From Equus caballus (lineage: Eukaryota > Chordata > Mammalia > Perissodactyla > Equidae): a stretch of DNA of 64,000 nt. The stretch is taken from NCBI RefSeq assembly GCF_041296265.1, contig NC_091684.1, positions 122,004,001-122,068,000 of the forward strand, read 5' to 3'. How positions within the stretch are numbered: the first letter of the stretch is position 1; every line of letters starts with the position of its first letter. The position numbers and the translations under genes were made by a program. Below, piece by piece: positions 37,480-50,423 of this stretch. Under the pieces are notes generated by a model. The model did not search any database. It was not told the DNA's origin and worked only from the letters and a program-made list of their open reading frames with translations.

Positions 37480-38175
37480 GAGTTTTAACTTGTGTAAATT
37501 TGTGTAACCATGAGCATAATTAGGATACAGAACAGGTGTATGCTTTGTCCTTTAACTCCTCAAACTCTCTTGTCCCTTTATAGTCATATTCTCCCTCCAC
37601 TCTTAATTCCTGATGACCACTAATATTTTGTCTATCCCTGTAGTTTTGAGAATGCTATAGAAATGAAATCATACAGTATGTAACTTTTGAAGCTATTTCA
37701 CTCAGCATAATTCCCTTGAGATACATCGAGGTTGTAGTTGTATCAATAGTTTCTTTTTTTTTTTTTAAGGAAGATTAGCCCTGAGCTAATTACTGCCAAT
37801 CCTCCTCTTTTTGCTGAAGAAGATTGGCGCTGAACTAACATCCATGCCCATCTTCCTCTACTTTATATCTGAGACACCTACCACAGCATGGCTTTTGCCA
37901 AGCGGTGCCATGTCCACACCTGGGATCCAAACTGGCAAACCCTGGGCCACCAAGAAGCAGAACATGCAAACTTAACTGCTGTGCCACCGGGCCGGCCCCA
38001 ATAGTTTCTTTTTTATTGCTGAATAATATTCTGTTCTTTGGATGCACCATCATTTATGTACTCATTCATTCTTTGAATTGCACTTACACTGTTTCCAGTT
38101 TTTGGCTATTACAGATAAAGCTGCTATGAACAGTTATCTACAGGTTTCTGTGTGAACCTAAGTTTTCTCTATAGT
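37480..38175 (-). mobile_element. Old L1 3'-UTR fragment, interrupted by an ERE
   Basis: Antisense L1M-like 3' UTR on both sides of the SINE: 'tttcactcagcataattccc' to its left, and 'attgctgaataatattctgt' plus 'ggctattacagataaagctg' to its right. Confidence 0.7.
37760..37998 (-). mobile_element. ERE-type SINE, minus strand
   Basis: The antisense ERE ends 'gtgccaccgggccggcccc' at the right. The duplication CAATAGTTTCTTTTTT is at 37,744-37,759 and 37,999-38,014, inside old L1 sequence. Confidence 0.93.
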
Positions 38176-38372
38176 GAGTAGCAGCAAAATTTTTCTTGAA
38201 GTGCCGGATAATACACACTTTACATTTGTGGGCCATTCAGTCTCTATCACAAACTACTCACCTCTGTTTATTGTAGCAGAAATGAATGAGTGTTCCTATG
38301 TTTACATGCAACTTTATCTACAAAACTGGTGGTTGGCCATTGGGACATATTTTGCCAATCCTTTATGTTGGA
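38176..38372 (-). mobile_element. hAT-like non-autonomous DNA transposon relic
   Basis: 'tttgtgggccattcagtctc', 'tcacaaactactcacctctg' and 'gcaactttatctacaaaact' follow, in order, a widespread mammalian DNA-transposon consensus as I remember it ('tttgcgggccatacggtctc' to 'ataaaactttatttacaaaa'). Termini are degraded and the family name is not certain. Confidence 0.5.
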
Positions 38373-38975
38373 TATGTGACTCCCATGTCTTTTTTCACAA
38401 TCTGGCCTGTCTTTTCATCCTCTAAAGAGTGTATTTCTCACAGCAAAAGTTCAAAATTTTGATAAAATCCAAGTTATCATTTTTTTAAATAGATCATACT
38501 TTTGGTTGCATGTATAATAGCTGTTCAGCTAACTCTGGGTCATAAGGATTTTCTTTTGTTATTAGTCCTATAGTTTAATGTTTCATCAAGATCTATAATT
38601 TAGACATATTCATTTTGAGTTGATTTTTGTATATAACGTGAGGATTAGGTCAAGGTTCATTGTTTTGCAATTGTATGACGAATTGTTCTAACACCATTTG
38701 CTTCTCCATTGAATTGCTTTTGTGTCTTTGTGAAAAACCAAATGGACATTTTTATATAGATCTGTTTCTAGACTCTCTATTCTTTCTCATTCATCTATAT
38801 GCTTCTCCCTTACCCAGTTTTATGTTGTCTTGATTACTGTATTTTTATGATAGTTTTAAAAGCAGATAGTATGACTCCTCCAACTTCATTCTTCTTTATC
38901 AAAAATTGTTTAGTGTTTTTTTGCTCTTTTTTATACATTTCAGAATCAGCTTATATGTATTAAAAATTGTACTCT
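38373..38975 (-). mobile_element. Old L1 fragment (ORF2 end / 3' side)
   Basis: 'aaagttcaaaattttgataa', 'aatccaagttatcatttttt' and 'tttgcttctccattgaattg'-type sequence follow the usual antisense L1 order. Confidence 0.65.
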
Positions 38976-41465
38976 AATCTTTTTTTTTAATCGAAGTATA
39001 GTCAGCATACAATATTACACGTTTCAGGGCAAGAACATAGTGATTCTACATTTATATATATCGTGAAATGATTTCCATGGGAAGTCTAGGCACTGTTACC
39101 ATACAAAGGCATTACCATATTATTGACTGTATTCCCTATGCTGTACATTACATCCCCATGACTTATTTATTTTATAACTGGAAGTTTGTACCTCTTAACC
39201 CCCTTCACCTACTTTACCCATCCTCCCACTCCCTTCCCCTCTGATGACCACCAGTTTGTTTGTTGTGTCTATGAGTTTGTTTCTGTTTTGTTTTGCTTGT
39301 TCATTTGCTTTGTTTATTAGATTCCACATATAAGTGAAAACATACAGTATTTGTCTTTCTCTGTCTGACTTATTTCACTTAGCATAATACACTCTACGTT
39401 CATCAATGGTGCAGATGCCAGGATTTCTTTTTTAATGGCTGAATAATATTCCATTGTGTATATATACAACATCTTCTTTATCCATTCATCTACTGATGGG
39501 CATTTAGATTGCTTGCATATCTTGGCTATTGTAAATAATGCTGCAGTGAAAATAGGGGTGCATATATCTCTTTGAATTATGTTTTCATTTTTTTTGGATA
39601 AATACCCAGAAGTGGAATTGCTGGAGTGTATGGTAGTTCTGTTTTTTAATTTTCTGAGGAAGCTCCATAATGTTTTCCATAGTGGCTGTACTAATTTACA
39701 TTCTCACCAACAGGGTTTTCTTTTCTCCACATCCTTGCCAAGACTTATTTGTTTTCTGTTTGATGATAGCCATTCTGACAGGTGTTGGGTGATATCTCAT
39801 TGTGGTTTTGATTTTCATTTCTCTGATGATTAATGATGTTGAGCATCCTTTGATGTGTCTATTGGCTATCTGTATATCTTTTTTGGAAAAATATCTATTC
39901 CGGCCTTCTGCTCATTTTTTAGTTGATTTGTTTGGTTTTTTTGATATTGAGTTCCATGAATTCCTTATATATTTTGGATATTAATACTTTATCAGATATA
40001 TCATTTGCACATATATTCTCCCCTTCAGTAGGTTGCCTTTTTGTTTTGTTGATGGTTTCCTTCACTGTACAAGAGCTTTTTAGTTCGTTGTGCTCCTATT
40101 TGTATATTTTTGGTTTTGTTGCCTTTGCCTGAGGAGAGAGATACATAAAAATATTGCTAAGACCAATGTCTAAGAGCTGAGTGGCTATGGTTCCTTCTAG
40201 GAGCTTTCTAGTTTCAGGTTTTGCATTTAAGTATTTAATACATTTTGAGGGTTTTTTTATATGGTGTAAGGAAGTGGTCTAGTTTTATTCTTTTGCATGT
40301 ACCTGTCCAGTTTTTGCAGCATCATTTGTTTGAGACTATTTTTTCCCCATTGTATATTCTTGTCTCCTTTGTCTTAGACTATTTGACAATATAAACATGG
40401 GTTTATTTCTTGGCTCTCTGTTCTGTTGATCTATGTGTCTGGTTTTGTGCTTGTACCATACAGTTTTGATTATTGTAGCTTTGCAGTATAGTTTGAAATC
40501 AGGGAGAATGATACCTCCTGCTTTGTTTTTCTTTCTCAAGATTGCTTTTGCTATTTGTGGTGTTTTGGGGTTCCATACAAATTTTAGGATTATTATAGTT
40601 CTGTGAAAAATGCCCTCATACTTTGGAATTTTGGTATTTTGACTAGGATTGCATCAAATCTGTAGATCACTTTGGGTAGGGAGACATTTTAATGATATTA
40701 ATGCCTTCAGTCCATGACCATGATAGATCTTTCTATTTATTTATGTCATCTTCAATTTCTTTTTTCAGCATCTTATAGTTTTCAAATACAGGTCTTTGAT
40801 CTCCGTTAAATTTTTTCCTAGGTATTTTAGTCTTTTTGATAGAATTTTAAATGGTATTTTTTTTAACCTTTTTCCAATTGTTTAGAAATGCAACAGATTT
40901 CTGTTTATTGATTTTTGTATCCTGAAACATTAGTGAGTTCATTATTAGTTCTGATATTTTCCTTGGTGTGGTCTTTAGGGTTTCTGTATATAGTATCATG
41001 TCATCTACGAATAGTGAAGATTGTACTTATTCCTTTCTCATTTGGATACTTTTGATTTCTTTTTCTTATCTTATTGATGTGGCTAGGACTTCAAATGCTA
41101 TGTTGAATAAAAGTGATGAGAATAGTCATGTTTTGTTCCTCATCTTAGAAGAAATGCTATCTGCTTTTCACCATTGAGTATGATGTTAATTGTGGGTTTG
41201 TCATGTATAGCCTTTATTATATTGATGTACATTCCCTCTATACTCCCTTTGTTGAGAATTTTTATCATAAATGGGTGTTGAATTTTGTCAGATGCTTTTT
41301 CTGCATCTGTTGAAATGGTCATGATTTTTATCCTTTGTTTTGTTAATGTGATGTATCACATTAATTGATTTTAGCATATTGAATCATCCTTGCATTCCTG
41401 GGATCAATCCCACTTGATCATGGTGATCATATTTTGTTGAGGACTTTTGTATGTATGTGTATTTC
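38976..41465 (-). mobile_element. L1 element, minus strand, 3' UTR and partial ORF2
   Basis: The 3' UTR starts near 38,990 ('aatcgaagtatagtcagcat') and includes 'cttggctattgtaaataatg' near 39.5 kb. The ORF2p C-terminal part lies at 40,336-40,539 on the minus strand (contains '[20 protein letters not shown]'), and reverse-transcriptase sequence at 41,140-41,322 (contains '[18 protein letters not shown]'). It is cut at about 41,465, where the 3' UTR of another L1 begins. Confidence 0.82.
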
Positions 41466-43796
41466 CATATGATTGTTTTTTTAATGTTTGATTCGTTTTG
41501 CATTGCAGTAACAGTGGTTTATAGCATTATATACATTTCAAGTGTACGTCGTTATATATTTTGATTTCTATGTAGATTACATATTCACCACTCCAACACT
41601 AATTACAATCTGTCACCACACAGTTTCACCCTCCTCCCTCTCATATGCCCCTCTGGTAACCACCAATCCAATCTCTGTTTCTACGTGTCTGTTTGTCATT
41701 TTATCTTCTATTTATGAGTGTAAGCATACGGTATTTGACTTTTTCCCTCTGACTTATTTCACTTAGCATAATGCCCTCAAGGTGCATCCATGTTTTCACA
41801 AATGGCCAGATTTCATCATTTCTTATGGGTGAGTAGTAATCCATTTTGTATAAATACCACATCTTCTTTATCCATTTGTCTCTTGATGGGCACCAAGGTT
41901 GCTTCCAAGTCTTGGCTCTTGTGAATAATGTTGTGATGAACAGGGGTTCATGTATCTTTATGCATGTATGTTATCATGTTCTTTGAATAAATACCCAGTA
42001 GTGGTGCTGGATCTTACAGTAGATCTATTTTTAATCCTTTGAAGGATTGGATATTAAACCCTTATCAGATATAAGATTTGCAAATATCTTCTCCCAGTTG
42101 TTAGTTTGTCTTTCCGGTTTATTGATGGTTTCCTTTCTGTACAGAAGCTTTTTAGTTTGGTGTAGTCCTATTTGTTTATTTTTTCTATTGTTTCCCTTGC
42201 CAGGACAGACATGGTACTTGAAAATATGCTGCTAAGAGCGATGTCAAAGATCATACTACCTATGTTTTCTTCTAAAAGTTTCATGGTTTCAGGTCTTACA
42301 TTCAAGTCTTTAATCCATTTTGAGTTAATTTTTGCTTATGGTATAAGATAATGGCCTACTTTCATTTTGCATATGGCTATCCAGGTTTCCCAGCATCATT
42401 TGTTGGAGAGACTTCCATTTCTCCATTGCATGTTCTTGGCTCCCTTGGCAAACATTAGCTGTCCATAAATGTGTGGGTCTATTTCTGGGCTCTCGATTCT
42501 GCCTCACTGATTGTGTGCCTGTTTTTGTGCCAGTACCATACTGTTTTGCTTAGTATCACTTTGTAGTATATTTTGAAGTCAGGAAGTGTGATGCTTCCAG
42601 CTTTGTTATTTTATCTCAGGATTCCTTTGACTTTTTGGGTTCTTTTTTTGTTCCATATAAATTTTAGGATTCTTTGTTCTACTTCTGTGAAAAATCTTGT
42701 TGGCACTTTGATAGGGATTGCATTGAATCTGTAGATTGCTGTAAGATATATGGACACTTTATGTTAATTCTTCCAGTGCAGGAACATGGAATGTCTTTCT
42801 ATTTCTTGTGGCTTCTTCAGTTTCTTTCAACAATATTTTATGGTCTTCAGTGTCCAGAGCTTTCACGTATTTGATTAAGTTAACTCCTAGATATTTCATT
42901 CTCTTTCTTGCAAGTGTAAGTGGGATTCTATTCTTAACTTCTCTTTCTGCTATTTTGTTGTTATTGTATAGAATAACAACTATTTTTTGTGTTTCTTTTG
43001 TATCCTGAAACTTTACTGTATTCTTTTATTATTTCAAAAAGTCTTTGGGTGGGTTCTTTAGGGTTTTCTATATGTAAACTCATGTCATCTGCAAATAGTG
43101 AGAGTTTCACTACCTCACTTCTAATTTGGATCCCTTGTATGTCTTTTTGTTGCCTGATTGTTCTGGCTAGGACTTCAAATAATGTGTTAAACAAGAGTGG
43201 CAGAAGTGGGCATCCTTGTTTGGTTCCTGTTTGTAGAGGGAGAGTGTTCAGTTTTTCTCCATTGAGAATGATATTAGCTGTGGGTTTTTCATTTATGGGC
43301 TTTATTACGTTGAGGCACTTTCCTTCTATACCTGTTTTATGCAGAGTTTTTATCATAAATGGATGCTGTATCTTATCAAATGCTTTCTCTGCACCTATTG
43401 AGATGATCATGTGATTTTTATTCTTCATTTTGTTAATGTGATGTATCATGTTGATTGATTTGTGGATATTCAGCCATTGCTGCATCCCTGGAATAAATAT
43501 CACTTGATCATGGTGTATGATCATTTTAATGTATATCCAATATGCTAGTATTTAGTTGAGGATTTTTTCATAGATGTTCATCAGTGATATTGGCTTGTAA
43601 TTTTCTTTTTTTGTGTGTTGTCCTTGTCTGGTTTTTGTATCAGGGTAATGTTGGCTTCATAGGATGATTTAGGAAGCTTTCCCTCCTCTTTAATTTTTTG
43701 GAAGAATTTGAGAAGGTTAGGTATTAAGTCTTCTTTGAATGTTTAGTAGAATTCACCAGAGAAGCCATCTGTTCCTGGACTTTTAATTTTTGGGAG

Positions 43797-44055
43797 ATTT
43801 TTTTTTTTTTTAATATTGGCACCTGAGCTATCATCTGTTGCCAATCTTCTTTTTTTTTCCTTCTTCTTCTCCCCAAAGCAGTGCATACATAGTTGTATAT
43901 TCTACTTGTGAATGCCTCAGGTTGTGCTTTTGGGATGCTGCTTCAGCATGACCTGATGAGTGGTGCCATGTGTGCGCCCAGGATCCCAACCGGCGAAACC
44001 CTAGGCCACAAAAGTAGAGGTCATGAACTTAACCACTCGGCCACAGGCCCAGCCC
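43797..44055 (-). mobile_element. ERE-type SINE, minus strand, first of a close pair
   Basis: It runs from a T-rich tail at the left, through 'ttggcacctgagctatcatc', to 'aaccactcggccacaggccc' at the right. It sits in L1 ORF2. Confidence 0.9.
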
Positions 44056-44079
44056 CTGAGAGGTTTTTGATTACTGGTT

Positions 44080-44323
44080 TTTTTTTTTTTTTGGAAGATT
44101 AGCCCTGAGCTAACATCTGATGCCAATCCTTCTCTTTTTTGCTGAGGAAGACTGGCCCTGAGCTAACATCTGTGCCCATCTTCCTCCACTTTATATGTGG
44201 GATGCCTACCACAGCATGGCTTGCCAAGTGGTGCCATGTCCTCACCTGGGATCCAAACCAGCAAACCCAGGGCCGCCAAAGCAGAATGTGTGAACTTAAC
44301 TGCTGCACCACCGGGCTGGCCCC
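44080..44323 (-). mobile_element. ERE-type SINE, minus strand, second of a close pair
   Basis: T-rich tail, 'gaagattagccctgagctaa', 'cactttatatgtgggatgcc' and 'ccgggctggcccc'. It lies only about 25 bp from the previous ERE and in the same orientation, but is of a different ERE sequence type. An imperfect 'ttactg(g)tttt' direct repeat flanks it. Confidence 0.9.
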
Positions 44324-44450
44324 TTGGTTACTGTTTTTATCCTGTTACTGGTGATTGGTCTATTCAAATTCTGTATTTCTTCTTGATTCACTTTTGGAAG
44401 GTCTTATGATTCTAAGAATCTTCTAGATTATCCAATTTGTTGGTGTTTAG

Positions 44451-45090
44451 CTTATGCCCGATAGCTTTTCTGGGGGTATTCCCCATTCTAGTTAATATCC
44501 AGCAAAAGCCAGAGATTATGAGACTCTCTCAGTTGTGTTGAGTCTGAAGAATGCTTATAGTAGCAACACTCCCCTGCTCAGGTTGCCTGCTCTTCCAGGG
44601 AAGACTGTGTACCTTAGGATTGTTGTTGGCCAGCTGACCATGAAGCGCCACTGCTTGTGAAGGTGACTTTTTTCTCTCCAGACAGCAATTTCTGCCTCAA
44701 TCAGGACTTTCTCTTGTTGTAGGTGTGCTTTTTATCCAGTTTTCAGTTCTCTCTCAGGGTTAATTGTTCCAAAAATAGTTGTTGGGCGAGCCCGGTGGCA
44801 CAGCAGTTAAGTTCGCACGTTCTGCTTCAGTGGCCTGGGGTTCACTGGTTTGGATCCCCAGTGCTGATAAGCCATGCTGTGGTAGGTGTGCCACATATAA
44901 AGTAGAGGAAGATGGGCATGGATGTTAGCTCAGGGCCAGTCTTCCTCAGCAAAAGAGGAGGATTGGCAGCAGTTAGCTCAGGGTTAGTCTTCCTCAAAAA
45001 AAAATTAAAAGTTGTAAGTAGATTGTGTTCATGGGAGAAGATGAGTTCAGAGTCCACCTATGCTGCCATCTTGACACTCTCCTAAGGCCA
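44451..45090. other. GC-richer L1 5'-UTR-like segment, not firmly assigned
   Basis: The L1 ORF2 match stops near 44,450. What follows, around the ERE at 44,784, ends 'ctatgctgccatcttgacac', which looks like an antisense L1 5' terminus. It may be the 5' UTR of a truncated L1 whose ORF1 is missing. Confidence 0.4.
44784..45008 (+). mobile_element. ERE-type SINE, plus strand
   Basis: It begins GGGCGAGCCCGGTGGCACAG, then 'cagttaagttcgcacgttct', 'ccatgctgtggtaggtgtgc', 'cacatataaagtagaggaag' and an A-rich tail. A textbook ERE layout. Confidence 0.94.
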
Positions 45091-46925
45091 GGTCATTGGT
45101 GATAAGCTCCTTTAGCTTTTGCTTGTCTGGGATGCTCTTTATCTGTTATTCATTTCTGAATGATAACCTTGTCAGGTAGAATATTTTTGGTTCTAAGCTT
45201 TTTCCTTTCATCTCATTGAATATGTCATCCCACTTTCTTCTGGCCTATAAAGTTTCTGGTGAAAAATCAGCTGATAGTCTTATGGGGTTTCCCTGTGTGT
45301 AAGTAGTTGTTTTTCTCTTGCTGATTGTAAGATTCTCTCTTTATCTTTTACTTTTGACGATGTAATTATAGTATGTCTTGGTTTGGATGTCTTTGGGTTT
45401 GTCTTATTTGGGACTCTCAGTGCTTCCTGGACTTGGACTTTCTTTCCTTCCCAGGTTGGGGAAGTTTTCAGCCGTTATTTCTTCAGATAATTTTTCTGTC
45501 CCTTTCTTTCTCTTTTCTCTTTCTGTGACTCTTATAATGTGAATGTTATATGCATGATGTTGTCCCAAAGGTCTTTTAAACCCTTCTTGGTTTTTTTTCA
45601 TTCTTTTTTCTTTGTGCTGTTCTGGTTGTGTGTTTCCACTGCCTTGTCGTCTAGATCACTGATATGTTCGTTGGCATCATCAAATCTAGTATTGATTTCC
45701 TCTAATGTATTTTTCATATCAGTTATTGTATTATTCATCTCTGATTGGTTCTTTTTTTATATTTTCTATCTCTTTGTTGAAGTTCTCACAGTGTTCTTCC
45801 ATTCTTCTGCTGAGTTCAGTGAGCATCTTTATGGATATTACTTTGAACTTTTATCTAGATTTCTTATCTTCATTTTGTTCAGTTCTTTTTCTGAAGTTTT
45901 GTCTTCCGCTTTTGTTTTGAACATATTCCTTTGTCTCTTCATTTAGCCTAACTATCTGTCTTTGTTTCTATGTATTAGGAAGATCAGGTACATCACTCCA
46001 TCTTGAAGGGGTAACTTTTTGTAGGTGTCCTGTAGTACCTAGTAGTGCAATCCTGCCTTGTCAGAAGAGCTGAGTCTTCCAGATGTGTCTCCTGTGTAGG
46101 TTGTGTGTGCTCTGGTTATGATTGCTGAAAACACACTGATTTGCAGGGCTGGTCCCCCAGGGAAGAGCTGCTTTGGAGGATCTCTGGTGCTCACTGAGGT
46201 GTGGCAGGAGCCACTTTGTAGGCATGTCAACTGGGGTGGATCTGCAGAGGGTGAGGCAAGTGGTGCTAGCAAGGCAAATAGAGCTTGTTAAAAATGGCAC
46301 CCACCAGGGCCAGGCCAGCTAGATAGAAGGAGAGTGAAAAACAGTTGGTGCCCACCAGCACTTCCATCCCCAGAGAAAGTTCTGACAGATCCCTGCCCCT
46401 CGAGCACATGCCCTAAAATTAATCAGTGAGTCTCCTTCAACTGTAACCCAGGCACTTTTCAAACTGCTGCCTCTGCACTGGGACTTGGAGCAAGTGAGTT
46501 TGTGTGTGCACCCTCTAAGAATGGAGTCTTGGTTTTCTATAGCTCTATGGCTCTCCCATACATTAGCCATGCTGATTTTCAAAGTTAGCCGTTATGAGTG
46601 CTGTTCTTTGGGGTGCAGGTGCCCCAGGCTAGAAGCCAAATGTGGGGCTCAGGACCCTCACTTGTCCAGGAGGACCTCCACAATTGTGATATCCCTCCTG
46701 CTTGTGGGTTGCTGTGCTGGGGGTGTGGGTCCTGACTAGACCACATCTCCACCCCTCCTACCTTTCTTGATGTAGCATTTTCTTTATAGCTTTAGTTGTG
46801 GAAAATCTCTTCTGCTAGTCTTCAGATTGTTCTCAGCAATAGTTCTTCTCTTTGTAGTTGTAGTTTTGGTGTTTCTGTGGGAGGAGGTGAACTCCAGGGA
46901 TCTTCCTGCATCTTGATCCCATCTC
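45091..46925 (-). mobile_element. L1 fragment, minus strand (ORF1 and 5' UTR)
   Basis: ORF1 C-terminal sequence starts at about 45.1 kb ('ctcctttagcttttgcttgt'). A lysine-rich ORF1 piece lies at 45,404-45,601 (minus), and the coiled-coil region at about 45.6-45.95 kb. A GC-richer 5' UTR follows and ends near 46,925 with 'ttcctgcatcttgatcccat'. ORF2 is not attached, so it is a fragment or the 5' part of a rearranged element. Confidence 0.78.
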
Positions 46926-48290
46926 CCCTGTTCTAATCTTGATTTCTATTGCATTAGATCTTAGAAAAATGTGGGGAAAAATCACTATGTTGAGTCTTTC
47001 AGTCTATAAACATGATATTTCTTTACATTTGTTTAGGTAATCTTTGATTTGTTTCATCAGCATTTTTTAGTTTTCAGTATATAGATTGTCTATGTGTTTT
47101 GTTAGATTTGTATCCCTCAGTAGTTCATAATTATTGGAGATTTTGTATTTTTTTAATTTAGATTTTCCATTGTATATTGCTACTCTATATAAATAATATT
47201 GATTTTTCGATTGAGATATATATCTATATCTATGTCTGCATATATATACTAGTTATCACAGTCAATTCTTCAATATTTTATAACTTGAAATTAAATATAG
47301 AAATCTTATTCTATCTATCCTACTTCCTTATGATATAGTTATCTTACATGTTCCCTCATACATACTTTATGAACTATCTTAAAGATAGAATTTCATTGTT
47401 TACAAAACATTGGAAAACTCAAAGGGGGAAAAATAATGTGTTATATTTACCTAGATATTTTCCCTTGCTGTTGCTTTTCATTCCTGAATGTCCACGTTTT
47501 CTTTTCTTAGCATTTCTCTTTGGTGTTAAGAAGTTTCCGTAGCAATTTTTTTAGAGTGTCTCTTCTGACCAAAACTCCCTTGGATTTGTTTCATCTGAGA
47601 ATGTCTTTATTTCACCTCCATTTCTGAAGGATGTTTCCTCTGAATATAGAATTTTTGTTTGACAGTTATTTTATTTCTGCTTTAAAAATTATTTTGCCAC
47701 TTTCTTCTGGCATCCATGGTTTTGGATGAGAAAGGTGTGTGACCACAGCAGCTGATGGAAGGAGAGAGATACTGCCATTGCTTGCATTAGTGAAGGGAGG
47801 GGTTGATTGTCAGATGCCATCTGGTGGGGAAGGGGCTTGTCACTGTCTCAGGGTGTGGATGGAAGACAGGCTTCTGCCCATAGTCTCTGCTGATGTAGTA
47901 CCTGTTGGGTATGTGGAAGGGTCCTATTGATGTTTACTCAGAGTAGAGCATGTATCTAGTGAGCAGAATTCTTTCCTATAGGGCTGTTCCTTTCTTAGAC
48001 TTTTGGCTAAAGGGGGCATGCTTTTACTCTCAACTTTTGTCATTCTTCATTGGCATTTCCAGGCTATGGGCTGCTCTAGGTATCAGGCTAGGCTATGTAA
48101 ATAGACTAAAAAAAAAAGGGACTAAAAATACACTGCTTGGTTGTTCTTCAAGTCCCACATTCCTAGTCAATCTGCCTTCTTGCCTCAACCTTTCAGGGTT
48201 TGTCAGTTGCTTTATATATTTATTTCCCAGGATTTTTTGTTGTAATTAGAGGGAAGAATAGGATGGAGTTCACTTATTCCGTCTTCCAGA
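46926..48290 (-). mobile_element. Old L1/HAL1-type fragments, minus strand
   Basis: L1 ORF2-like sequence lies at about 46.93-47.2 kb ('gtcagcattttttagttttc'-like). ORF1-like sequence at 47.5-47.73 kb follows the typical antisense order ('tgagaatgtctttatttcac' to 'cactttcttctggcatccat'). A GC-richer stretch to about 48,290 may be its 5' UTR. More diverged than the neighbouring L1s. Confidence 0.55.
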
Positions 48291-49769
48291 AACAGAATTC
48301 CTTCCTGAAATTGTAATAGTTCTTAATTTTTGTTTTCTTGTTCATTTGTATTCACCTATGCCCTAAAAAGGATAGTTTCTAATTACTTATAGGAATAATT
48401 ACAGTTTGTTCTAATTTGTTAACAACAAAGAAGAATGTGAAATAAAAATTATTTTTCTCTACTTTTACAGTCTAGTTTTACAGAAGGAAAATTTTCATGA
48501 TAAACCAGACTAGACTCCAGTTAATAAATTGTTTATGCTGATACAGATTCTATATTTGAATATTCACACACACATATTTTCAAATAGTTGAAGCTTTCCT
48601 AGAGGATTTAACTTGAAATTGGACGTTTTCTAAAGTACTGTATTTAAAAAAAAAAAAAATCTCCAAGTCCATATTAATAGGTCAGAATTAGTATCTTTGA
48701 TAAATCAGTGTATAGCATAGTTATCAGGGCCATAATAATGTATGTCTTATTTTAATAGTATTTGCCTTTATCACAGTTCCTGTTACGATTAAGATTCTTA
48801 TACTAACTCCATCAGTCTGTGTACTCATTACACGTTACAAATTTAGTGAAGTTGTTCCTTAGAACGCTTAGAATGCTTGATTCTCAAATTTCTCCTTTAT
48901 TTTCATTTCATAAAGATAAGTAGCCTTGTCTTGATATTTTCCCAGACTACTGTTTTAACATCAATATTTTGGCATGCTGATATACATAAATTCATTTTCA
49001 TTTTGCAGGATATCATCATCTAATAATTTTGAGCATGCTGACATCTCAAAATACTTTATAAATATCTTACACAATAATACATATTTCAATATTATGTTAA
49101 ATGAGATATAGTTAACAGTAATTTGTGTTAAATATGCAAATGTATAATTAAAAAATAGAACACATGTCCTGTTTTAATCTATATGCTATTTCTTATGCCA
49201 ATGAGAAGGAATCCTGAATTACTCTAGTATTTTTTTCTGGAGTCAACAATGTGGTAAGCATTATTACATTCTTGCCAATTATTTCTAGAGCCACTATTTT
49301 AATAATAATAATGTTTATCATTTCACTTCAACTGTTTTGCTCTAATTATGGTTAAATATGTAAGTTTCCCTTGATTTTTGTGTCTTTTTAAATCAGAATT
49401 AATGGAATTTTCATCTTTAGTGATGTTAAAAACTATGTAACAAAGGTTTATGTGTTGCTAATTATGAAAGATATGAATATCAGACAGATTAAATGTGAAC
49501 AAAGAGTAATATACAGGTAGTAGATATTGGCAAAGGAGGCACAAGATATGATGGATGTATGACTACTTTTTCAGATATTTTTGCTTTTAGTATGCAGAAC
49601 TGAGAGGATCTTGGAAGAAGAGCATAACCTGTAAATTGTTATCCTGACCCATTTTTCATAAAGATATGTAGCTGCTGGAGGAAGTTATGAGTTGTAGAAC
49701 AACAGGGAGATTTGAGTTCATCTAAATATCAAAAGCTAGGACTATTTTAAGACTAATTGAAGCAGGAAT
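48291..49769. other. Unassigned AT-rich DNA
   Basis: About 1.5 kb without a recognised repeat, exon or RNA gene. Confidence 0.4.
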
Positions 49770-50172
49770 TTTTAAAACTATATTGAGATATAATTCACAA
49801 ATCATATATTTACCCATTAAGTGTGTGCAATTCAATTATTTTTATATACACACAGTATGTGACCATCATCGCAATCTAATTTTTGAACTCTCCCACCCCC
49901 TTAATTTTCAGTCACTATTTCTTTCTTTTACCTAATTTCTGCCACTAGAACATCCAGTACCATGTTTAATAGAAGCAGTGAGATCAGATATCCTTGTCTT
50001 TTTCCTAATCTTAGGGCGAAAGCATCCAGTCTTTTGCATTAAGTATGATGTCCTCTATGGGTTTTTCTTGGACACTCTTTATCAGGATGAGTATTCCTTC
50101 TGTTTTTAATATGTTGAGTAACAGTGGTGGATTTTGTCAAATGCTTTATGTTTCTTAAAATGATCAAGTAGT

Positions 50173-50423
50173 ATGGGCCTGACCCAGTGGTGCAGCGATT
50201 AAGTGTGCACGTGCTGCTTCGGCAGCCCAGGGTTCACCGGTTCAGATCCTGGGTGTGGACATGGCACTGCTTGGTGATAGGCCATGCTGTGGTAGACGTC
50301 CCACATATAAAGTGGAGGAAGATGGGCATGGATGTTAGCTCAGGGCCAGTTTTCCTCAGCAAAATGGGAGGATGGGCAGCAGATGTTAGCTCAGGGCTGA
50401 TTTTCCGCAAAAAAAAAAAAAAG
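50173..50423 (+). mobile_element. ERE-type SINE, plus strand
   Basis: Starts ATGGGCCTGACCCAGTGGTG, with 'ggttcaccggttcagatcct' as the B-box area, 'cacatataaagtggaggaag' and a poly-A tail. The duplication ATGATCAAGTAGT is at 50,160-50,172 and 50,424-50,436. Confidence 0.94.

Larger units (their letters stand above)
41466..44450 (-). mobile_element. L1 element, minus strand, 3' UTR and ORF2 with intact RT stretch
   Basis: The 3' UTR is at about 41.47-42.3 kb. ORF2 follows at 42.3-44.45 kb. The longest L1 frame in the window, 42,961-43,524 on the minus strand (187 aa), is reverse transcriptase with 'TGTKQGCPL' and the catalytic 'LSLFADDM' motif, so FADD is kept here. Two EREs are inserted in the ORF2 part (43,797-44,323). 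Other frames are broken. Confidence 0.85.

Noticed and set aside
42961-43524. 187-aa frame as a cellular gene
   Set aside because: It is L1 reverse transcriptase (FADD motif) inside a broken L1.
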